From CAYUTA01 sp964447605 (GTDB lineage: Bacteria > Bacillota > Clostridia > Christensenellales > CAG-138): a DNA stretch of 18,655 nt. Location: positions 1-18,655 of the forward strand of contig CAYUTA010000054.1 in assembly GCA_964447605.1 (NCBI GenBank), given 5' to 3'. The notes under the pieces are model-generated. The model was given only the letters and a program-made list of their open reading frames with translations, did no database searches and was not told the DNA's origin. Below, in pieces: positions 13,340-18,655 of the stretch. Numbering within the stretch: the stretch's first letter is position 1; each line of letters begins with the position of its first letter. A program made the position numbers and the translations under genes.

Positions 13340-15343
13340 ATGGAGCAGACGTTGCAATCGATCAAAGGCGTGGGAGAAAAGCGCGCCGAACAGCTTGGCC
13401 GCCTCGGCATCCATGGCGTGGACGAGTTGTTGGGCTATTTCCCGCGGGACTATTGCGATTTTTCCCGGTCACGGCCTGTTTGCGAGCTTGCCGACGGCAT
13501 GGTATGCGCGGTTAACGTACGCATTCAGACCGAACCGGTTTTTTTTCGTACGTCCGGCATGACGGTTCTTTCCGTCCGCGCCTGTGACGAAACCGGAACG
13601 GTTATGCTCAAATGGTTCAACCAGCCCTACCGACGCGCACAGGTGCGGGCGGGCAAGCATGTATATGCCTGCGGACGCGTTCAAAATAAGAATGGTCTAA
13701 CCCTGCTCAATCCTGCGTTTTCCGATACGCTGCCGGGCGTGCTTCCGGTGTATCCGACCGTAAAGGGCGTGCCGCAGAGGACGATACGAGACGCCGTATC
13801 CGCCGCACTGAAGCGCGCATGGGATGCCATCAATGAGACGCTGCCGCCCGAACTCATTGGTAAATACGGGCTTTGCACACGTCAGCTTGCGCTGCGGCAG
13901 ATTCATTTTCCATCCAGCATGGAACTGATGCAGGTGGCCAGGCGGCGTATTGGTTTTGAACAGATGCTGCTGTACCTGCTGGCGGTTGAGCACCTCAAGG
14001 CGCAGCGCGCCCGCAGCGCAGGCGTGGCGTTCGATACAAAGGGCATTCAGGACGCATTTTTGAACAAGCTGTCGTTTTCCCCAACCGGCGCGCAGCTGCG
14101 CGTGATGGACGAGCTTGCGCGCGATATGCAGGCCGCGAGGCCGATGAACCGGCTGTTGCAGGGCGACGTTGGTTCGGGCAAAACGGCGGTCGCGCTTTAT
14201 GCGCTGACGGTTGCTGCCGCCAATGGTTATCAGGGCGCATTCATGGCGCCCACAGAAATTCTGGCCGTGCAGCACTACGAACAGGCGCGTGCCATCTTTG
14301 GCGAATCGGCGGTGCTTTTGAACGGCAGCATGAAAAAAACGGAACGCGATGCGGCGCAAAAGCGCGTTGCAGAGGGGTCGGCGCTGTGCGTGGTTGGAAC
14401 GCATGCATTGCTTCAGCAGGGGGTGCGGTTCCATCGCCTCGGCGTTGTTGTGACCGATGAACAGCATCGTTTTGGCGTGCAGCAGCGCGCGCAGATACAG
14501 GAGAAAGGAACCCGGCCCGACGTACTGGTCATGAGCGCCACGCCGATTCCGCGCACGCTTGCGCTGCTGTTATATGGGGATCTGGATGTAAGCATCCTTG
14601 ACGAACTGCCACCAGGCAGAAAGCCGGTCAAAACGCGCGTTATCCCGCAGAACAAACGTGCCGACATGTATCGTTACATCGGCGAACAGGCGGCCCTGGG
14701 CGCGCAGGCATATGTGGTCTGTCCGTTGATTGAACCCTCTGAAGCGCTTGAAATTCCGAGCGTGGAAAGCGTGTATGCAGAACTCATGCACCGGTTGCCC
14801 GGCGTGCGCATAAGCGTACTGCACGGCCGCATGGGGGAACGCGACAAGCAGGGGGCCGTCGCCGCTTTTCGCGCGGGAGCAGTCGACGTGCTGGTTACGA
14901 CGACGGTAATCGAGGTTGGCGTACATGTGGAAAATGCATGCATCATGGTTATCGAGGGTGCGGAACGGTTTGGCCTTTCTCAATTGCACCAGCTGCGCGG
15001 ACGCGTTGGGCGCGGCGCAAGGCAGGCATATTGCTTCCTGCTGACGCAAAGCGACGCGGACACAGCCGAAAAACGCATGCAGGCGCTGACTAAGACAAGC
15101 GACGGCTTTGAAATTGCACAGCGCGATTTACAGTTGCGCGGCCCAGGGGATTTTTTTGGCACACGCCAGCATGGAGAAAGTCAGGCGTCTCCGGCAAGCG
15201 ATGCAATCGATCTTGACCTGTTGGCGCAGGCAAAACGCGCCGCAGAGGAAATCATGGCCATGCCCGGCGAGCGGAACAATGCGCTGATTGCCCATGCGCT
15301 GATGCAATGCACCGCGCTTTTTGAGCGAATTACGATGAATTGA
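13340..15343 (+). CDS. recG: ATP-dependent DNA helicase RecG
   Basis: RecG remodels stalled replication forks and branch-migrates Holliday junctions. The 667-residue product has the N-terminal helix-hairpin-helix-like segment SIKGVGEKRAEQLGRLGI, the OB-fold wedge domain (about 50-150), and a superfamily-2 helicase core. Core motifs are Walker A GDVGSGKTAVAL (about 275-286), DEQHRFGVQQR in place of DExH (about 373), MSATPIPRTLALL, VIEVGVHVENA, and ERFGLSQLHQLRGRVGRG. The C-terminal GPGDFFGTRQHGE is also conserved. The start MEQTLQSIKGVG was chosen because family members begin a few residues before the IKGVG segment. It has no Shine-Dalgarno sequence. An in-frame ATG at 13304 with a weak GGCGGA site 7 nt upstream would add 12 residues but lies in the base of the hairpin. 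Synteny with yloU and fakA supports the call. Confidence 0.95.
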   Translation: MEQTLQSIKGVGEKRAEQLGRLGIHGVDELLGYFPRDYCDFSRSRPVCELADGMVCAVNVRIQTEPVFFRTSGMTVLSVRACDETGTVMLKWFNQPYRRAQVRAGKHVYACGRVQNKNGLTLLNPAFSDTLPGVLPVYPTVKGVPQRTIRDAVSAALKRAWDAINETLPPELIGKYGLCTRQLALRQIHFPSSMELMQVARRRIGFEQMLLYLLAVEHLKAQRARSAGVAFDTKGIQDAFLNKLSFSPTGAQLRVMDELARDMQAARPMNRLLQGDVGSGKTAVALYALTVAAANGYQGAFMAPTEILAVQHYEQARAIFGESAVLLNGSMKKTERDAAQKRVAEGSALCVVGTHALLQQGVRFHRLGVVVTDEQHRFGVQQRAQIQEKGTRPDVLVMSATPIPRTLALLLYGDLDVSILDELPPGRKPVKTRVIPQNKRADMYRYIGEQAALGAQAYVVCPLIEPSEALEIPSVESVYAELMHRLPGVRISVLHGRMGERDKQGAVAAFRAGAVDVLVTTTVIEVGVHVENACIMVIEGAERFGLSQLHQLRGRVGRGARQAYCFLLTQSDADTAEKRMQALTKTSDGFEIAQRDLQLRGPGDFFGTRQHGESQASPASDAIDLDLLAQAKRAAEEIMAMPGERNNALIAHALMQCTALFERITMN

Positions 15344-15449
15344 CGGTTGGCTCCCGCATTTAACCATTTTGCGTGTGTTGAGAAAGCTGGAAAAGAGATA
15401 CCGCCTGCCGCAAAACCTCCGAAAATCAATTTATCACAGTGCAAACCGT

Positions 15450-15478
15450 TTGACGCGTCCTCGCTGATTTGGTACAAT
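15450..15478 (+). promoter_or_regulatory. Promoter of the aconitase X genes
   Basis: TTGACG (15450-15455), a 17-bp spacer and TACAAT (15473-15478) are close to consensus. The mRNA leader to the TTG start would be about 75 nt. No clear operator or riboswitch was seen in the 218-bp gap after recG. Confidence 0.7.
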
Positions 15479-15561
15479 TTATTTCAGAACCCATCACACG
15501 TCCCACAGCGGAAAATTCCTTAGCCGCCGCACACGAACCAGAGTAAAGGAGGCAGTTTCAG

Positions 15562-16842
15562 TTGTCAAAAATGCAGCTCACACCACAGCAGCAGGCCATG
15601 CTTGACGGGGAACAGGGCGAAACCATCGCCAAGGTCATGAAAACGCTCGTCATGTACGGCGAAACGTTCGGAGCTGAAAAGATGGTACCGGTCACCGGCG
15701 AGTACGGCCATCTGGTCACCAGCTTCGGCCTTTCGGTCATGAAGCCCATGTATGAAATGATGGATCAGCTGATCGAATCCGGCGCGATCTCCAAACAAAA
15801 ATTTTCCGTAGACCCACGGCCGCTTGACAAGAACGTCCCCAGCAGCCTTTTGCAGGACGTTCTGTTCAAAATCATGTACGGCGCACAGGAGCGTTATGAA
15901 GCGCAGCTGAAACAGCTTGGGTTGCTTTCAGAAAATGCATTTACCTGCGCCTGCTACTTCGACCAAGTCGGCAACCTGCCCCAAAAGGGCGAGGTGCTGA
16001 GCTGGGCCGAGAGCAGCGCGGTGGTCTATGCCAACAGCGTGCTTGGCGCGCGCTGCAACCGCAATTCCGGCATTATCGAACTGTTTGGAAGCGTCGCCGG
16101 CTGCGTGCCGTATTTCGGCCTGCTCACCGATGCCGGGAGAAAGGCCGCATGGGTCGTTGAGGTTAAAACAACCAAAAAGCCGGAGGCGCAGATTCTTGGC
16201 AGCGCTATTGGTATGAAGGTCATGGAGGACGTGCCGTATATCAAGGGACTTGCACGGTTTATCGGCACGGAGCTGACAGAGGACGCGACCGCCTATCTCA
16301 AGGACTTTGGCGCCGCTACCGCAAGCAACGGCGCGGTCGGCCTATATCACATTGAGGGGCTTACGCCGGAGGCCGTTGAATTCGGCGACGCCCTGATCAC
16401 CGGGGACGCGCGGACGTACGTTATTGACGATGCGGAGCTGGAGCGGGTCAAAAACGGTTACCCATGCATCTGGAAGGACCCGGACGCCATGCCCAAGCTT
16501 TGCTTCATCGGCTGCCCACACCTGTCGCTCAAGCAGCTGCAGGAATGGACGCGCGCGCTCTCCGGCGCGCTCAAGGCCAACGGGCGCACGCGCGTGGCAT
16601 TCCCCACCGTGTTCACCAGCGCGCCCGCCGTCATAGCCGAATTCCAGAAAACGGACGACTATGGGGCGCTGCAAAACATGGGCGTGACGCTCTCCTATAT
16701 CTGTCCGCTGATGTACATGAACAACCCGCTCTGCGGAAAGCAGCCGGTCATTACCAATTCCAACAAGCTGCGCACCTATACGTCCAGCCGGTACTACACC
16801 GACGCGGAGATTCTTGAAAAGATTGCAAAGGGGGGCAACTGA
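15562..16842 (+). CDS. Aconitase X catalytic (large) subunit
   Basis: This 426-residue protein is the large domain of aconitase X (AcnX, formerly DUF521), an iron-sulfur dehydratase. Bacterial members act on cis-3-hydroxy-L-proline and archaeal ones on mevalonate 5-phosphate. Family features: LTPQQQAMLDGEQGE at the N-terminus, GEYGHLVTSFG (46-56), SWAESSAVVYANSVLGAR (147-164), FIGCPHLSLKQL (315-326) and SYICPLMYMNNP (378-389). Candidate cluster ligands are among Cys129, Cys131, Cys165, Cys318 and Cys381. Two spots look divergent: TCACYF (128-133), where I recall TCxPY-like motifs, and GARCNRN (162-168), where I recall a Thr at the Cys165 position. The start is TTG, 9 nt after AAAGGAGG; the first ATG is 9 nt further in. 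The substrate is therefore uncertain, and no hydroxyproline genes are nearby. The small subunit follows 1 nt later. Confidence 0.9.
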   Translation: MSKMQLTPQQQAMLDGEQGETIAKVMKTLVMYGETFGAEKMVPVTGEYGHLVTSFGLSVMKPMYEMMDQLIESGAISKQKFSVDPRPLDKNVPSSLLQDVLFKIMYGAQERYEAQLKQLGLLSENAFTCACYFDQVGNLPQKGEVLSWAESSAVVYANSVLGARCNRNSGIIELFGSVAGCVPYFGLLTDAGRKAAWVVEVKTTKKPEAQILGSAIGMKVMEDVPYIKGLARFIGTELTEDATAYLKDFGAATASNGAVGLYHIEGLTPEAVEFGDALITGDARTYVIDDAELERVKNGYPCIWKDPDAMPKLCFIGCPHLSLKQLQEWTRALSGALKANGRTRVAFPTVFTSAPAVIAEFQKTDDYGALQNMGVTLSYICPLMYMNNPLCGKQPVITNSNKLRTYTSSRYYTDAEILEKIAKGGN

Positions 16843-16843
16843 T

Positions 16844-17287
16844 ATGGGAAAATCGTTCAAGGGTCGTCCCGTTGTGCCGGGCAACGCCAAGGCTGCGGCG
16901 CTCGTCAGCCACGGCGGTTTCAATACGCTGGCCAGCTTTCAAAAGGCGCTGATGTTTGGCGATAAAAAAGCAAGCTGCTCCGATCAGAACAATCCGGATC
17001 TGTATGGCAAGCAGATGTGCGGCGCCGCGCTTTGTCTGCCGCAGACCATTGGTTCAACAACGGGCGGAATGGTGCTGTTCACAGCCTCGGCCATGCATCG
17101 GCAGCCTGCATGCATGCTGTTTAGCAAGCCCATTGATTCGCTGGCCGCCGCAGGCGCGATTCTTTCGGCTGTTTGGACGGATGCGAGCATGCCGGTTGTC
17201 GACGGGCTGGGAGACGCGTTTTTATCCGCAGTCCAAACAGGCGATATGATCACCGTTTCCGAGGACGGAACCGTAACGGTCGAATAG
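16844..17287 (+). CDS. Aconitase X swivel (small) subunit
   Basis: The 147-residue protein is the swivel domain (formerly DUF126) that completes the aconitase X active site. It begins with GRPVVPGNAKAAALVS (7-22), close to the family's GxxVVPGxAxGxALVS, and holds LCLPQTIGSTTGGMVLF (63-79), in which Ser71 corresponds to the catalytic serine region of aconitase swivel domains. The C-terminal part, VVDGLGDAFLSAVQTGDMIT, is also typical. AAGGGGGG precedes the ATG, which lies one base after the large-subunit stop, so the two are made in matched amounts. In many bacteria the two domains are fused; here they are separate genes. The substrate question is the same as for the large subunit. Confidence 0.92.
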   Translation: MGKSFKGRPVVPGNAKAAALVSHGGFNTLASFQKALMFGDKKASCSDQNNPDLYGKQMCGAALCLPQTIGSTTGGMVLFTASAMHRQPACMLFSKPIDSLAAAGAILSAVWTDASMPVVDGLGDAFLSAVQTGDMITVSEDGTVTVE

Positions 17288-17636
17288 GATTGGAAGAGCA
17301 TGATGATTTGATCACTTCATGGGGTAGCAGAATAACAGCCCTTTAATGCCGCAATTGCATTGAAATGCAGATTAGACCGCATGCGTGCCCTGTAATTCGT
17401 ATCGGCACGCATGCATAATTTATGCGCATTTTTCAAAAAAACGCCATGCCAAAAGAATCAGACGCCTGAAAATCAAAGCGGGGATCTTTGGAGGGATTTG
17501 ATTGTTATGTGAGCTTGCAGATATTACGCTGTTTTTTGGAAAAGGACAAGCGCTCTCTACGGAGCGTTGATTGCGTAAATCGCCGTGAATGGTTATGCTG
17601 TTGCGGGAGGAGGAAAGATGGACAATTATAAAGTCG
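17288..17636. other. Intergenic stretch with stacked palindromes, no supported gene
   Basis: This is the transition from GC-rich core to AT-richer accessory DNA. Between 17351 and 17433 several dyads built on GCAT/ATGC follow each other: TGCATTGAAATGCA (17356-17369), the 11-bp hairpin listed separately, GCATAATTTATGC (17413-17425) and ATGCGCAT (17422-17429), ending in a TTTTT run. The remainder to 17636 shows no gene with ribosome site and family resemblance. Confidence 0.5.
17379..17433 (+). terminator. Probable terminator of the aconitase X operon
   Basis: GCATGCGTGCC (17379-17389) and GGCACGCATGC (17404-17414) form a perfect 11-bp stem with a 14-nt loop, 91 bp after the swivel-subunit stop. 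A short dyad follows and then TTTTT at 17429-17433. The main stem is strong, but the T-run is 14 nt beyond it, so termination is probable rather than certain. Confidence 0.45.
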
Positions 17637-17768
17637 TTAATCCCAATGCCGCCGCTGCTCATGGGCAAGGTTTTCATCCTTGTGTGCCGCTTGGTCCAAA
17701 TAATCGTAAACTTCGATAGTGACATCAACTGAAACAGCTTGTCCGTTGATTTGTATGGTTATCTCCAA
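17637..17768 (-). pseudogene. N-terminal remnant of a conjugative-element sigma-like protein
   Basis: Read on the minus strand from a TTG at 17768, a 43-codon frame gives LEITIQINGQAVSVDV, IEVYDYLDQAAHKDENLAH and EQRRHWD, then a stop. I recall this as the start of small sigma-70-like proteins (about 140 residues) encoded by conjugative elements of gut Clostridia, which continue after RRHWD with an EFDEYI-like segment and a C-terminal helix-turn-helix. Here the frame ends at HWD, but INDFII can be read just downstream in another frame, suggesting a small deletion plus frameshift. The helix-turn-helix part was not found. A 9-bp inverted repeat lies just upstream. It is likely a decayed piece of an integrated element. 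The family assignment is from memory and should be treated as provisional. Confidence 0.55.
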
Positions 17769-18046
17769 ACCGTTTCTCCATTCAGATTTTTTGGTCTGAA
17801 TGGGGGGGAGGCGGGGAACGGCAGCGAGGGGGTTATGAACGCAAAAATGCCCGACTGAAATTGATAAAATTTTAACCGGGCATGGACATAGCTATTCTGT
17901 TTTGAGTTTTGGCAATAAAAAGCTAAGGCATCACAGTTAGATTGTGGTACGGTTTTCCTTTTTCAGTTTGATAGGTTTTGAAAGAATCTGCAATATGGCA
18001 ATCCTCCTAGAAAGAAAATCCCATAACCAAGAGCCCCACCCTCGTT
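17769..18046. other. AT-rich gap with inverted repeats and a very short minus-strand frame
   Basis: This gap holds a 9-bp inverted repeat, CCATTCAGA (17778-17786) and TCTGAATGG (17795-17803), and the terminator-like hairpin listed separately. On the minus strand an AGGAGG is followed by TTG at 17993 and an 18-codon frame (MQILSKPIKLKKENRTTI, stop at 17937) that could be another broken gene start. Nothing complete is seen. Confidence 0.4.
17843..17882 (-). terminator. Intrinsic terminator for the isochorismatase-like gene
   Basis: On the minus strand TGCCCG (17877-17882) pairs with CGGGCA (17848-17853), enclosing a smaller AAATT/AATTT stem, and TTTTT (17843-17847) follows at once. It lies about 165 nt past the stop of the hydrolase gene on the same strand. 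Confidence 0.55.
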
Positions 18047-18544
18047 TTATCTTTTAGGCAACAAGTCGTTCAAGCTAATAATTTTACTGCCTTTACTTTC
18101 ATAATAACTTAGCATTTCTTTAATTTTCCTTTTATCATAGCTTGTGATGCAATCTGACAGGACATTCACACCGAAATTTGCTTTGCGTAAGTTATAACTG
18201 GTAGATTTCACACAAGCAACCGCATCTGCTCCTGCTATGTAGAAATTACATATTTCATTTTTACAAATAAAGTCTGCAAATTCTTTACTGGTTAATGCGT
18301 TTCCTTTGCATTTTGTGAATACATTGTTTGATGCTATTTTCAAATCCGATGCTAATTCAGCCCCGTGTGTATTGGGCTTAAAAGTCCTCGTGCCGTCTGA
18401 TAAATTTTCATGCCTTATATAAACAACATGAATATCACTATTGACTGCCCAATCAATGGCTGCATTGATTTTTTGAATTATTTCCTTGTAATTCTTAGTT
18501 ATATCGTTTTGAATATCGATTATTACTAAGGCTTCTTTCTGCAT
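18047..18544 (-). CDS. Isochorismatase-family cysteine hydrolase
   Basis: The 165-residue protein has the isochorismatase-like fold signature with a complete Asp-Lys-Cys triad: Asp10 in LVIIDIQND, Lys78 in NVFTKCKGNAL and Cys111 in AGADAVACVKST. The order IDIQND, VVYIRHENL (40-48), then the TH-x-GAELASDLK segment (59-69) fits the family, which includes nicotinamidases, N-carbamoylsarcosine amidases and many uncharacterised amidases. The substrate is unknown. There is no signal peptide. AGGAGG lies 7 nt before the ATG, fixing the start. The gene is strongly AT-rich compared with the central block, with lysine- and asparagine-rich protein, and lies among mobile-element debris, so recent acquisition is likely. 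A terminator-like hairpin follows on the same strand. Confidence 0.92.
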   Translation of the reverse strand: MQKEALVIIDIQNDITKNYKEIIQKINAAIDWAVNSDIHVVYIRHENLSDGTRTFKPNTHGAELASDLKIASNNVFTKCKGNALTSKEFADFICKNEICNFYIAGADAVACVKSTSYNLRKANFGVNVLSDCITSYDKRKIKEMLSYYESKGSKIISLNDLLPKR

Positions 18545-18648
18545 AGTGGTTCCTCCTAATATGTAAATTGATTTGTCTGCTTATTTATTGTACCATGTAA
18601 TTGTTGACAACAGTATGGCCATAATCCTAATTGAAAGGCGGCTATTAG

Positions 18649-18655
18649 ATGAAAG
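18649..18655 (+). CDS. Possible start of a gene cut by the window edge
   Basis: An ATG at 18649 follows AAAGG by 10 nt in the region divergent from the isochorismatase-like gene. Only Met-Lys and one further base are inside the window, so this is a possibility only. Confidence 0.2.

Noticed and set aside
17618..17719. 33-codon plus-strand frame with a strong GGAGGAGG site (MDNYKVVNPNAAAAHG...), a possible small peptide
   Set aside because: It lies antisense to the sigma-like remnant at 17637-17768, whose protein sequence is recognisable on the other strand. The purine-rich site could be chance, and no partner genes for a peptide system are near.
17420..17728. 102-codon minus-strand frame next to the sigma-like remnant
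   Set aside because: No ribosome site and no family resemblance over its length. Only a short INDFII segment fits, as a frameshifted continuation of the remnant.

Overview
The window looks like a piece of a Bacillota (Clostridia-type) chromosome. The evidence is gene content and order: an Asp23/YloU - FakA - RecG run as in many Gram-positive genomes, TTG start codons with strong AGGAGG ribosome binding sites, sigma-A-type promoters with 17-bp spacers, and lipoproteins with Gram-positive-style lipoboxes. The central block (about 1.6-17.3 kb) is visibly GC-rich. Both ends (about 1-1.5 kb and 17.4-18.65 kb) are AT-richer and carry different kinds of genes. The exact taxon cannot be read from the sequence.

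Left end (1-1.5 kb): a small lipoprotein of unknown function, followed by a chimeric protein that joins a Cro/C1-type (XRE) DNA-binding domain to a complete GNAT acetyltransferase. Its XRE half resembles regulators of conjugative elements in gut Clostridia.

Minus-strand DNA-repair operon (1.64-4.82 kb): xth (exonuclease III), maf (nucleotide pyrophosphatase) and uvrC, transcribed in that order with 7- and 8-nt gene overlaps. Its promoter lies so close to the xth start codon that the mRNA is predicted to be leaderless. A divergent promoter drives a Crp/Fnr-type regulator (4.95-5.6 kb), with a 16-bp palindrome in its leader. This gene is followed by a complete NitT/TauT-type ABC importer (lipoprotein binding protein, permease, short ATPase; 5.79-8.0 kb) of unknown substrate.

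Second plus-strand operon (8.1-11.1 kb): an alpha/beta hydrolase of the monoacylglycerol-lipase type, a NagB-fold protein that has lost the residues needed for deaminase catalysis, a family-4 uracil-DNA glycosylase and a YebC/TACO1 family protein. Then, from its own promoter, come Asp23/YloU, FakA (fatty acid kinase) and RecG (11.2-15.3 kb), with a strong GNRA-loop hairpin between fakA and recG. After another good promoter come the two subunits of an aconitase X enzyme (15.56-17.29 kb).

Right end (17.3-18.65 kb): a cluster of palindromes, a broken minus-strand remnant of a conjugative-element sigma-like protein, a likely minus-strand terminator, an isochorismatase-family cysteine hydrolase, and possibly the first codons of another gene at the edge. 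No tRNA, rRNA, CRISPR array, intact insertion sequence or clear riboswitch was seen. No wholly new system is evident. The best candidates for something unusual are the NagB-like pseudoenzyme, the XRE-GNAT chimera and the divergent aconitase X pair.
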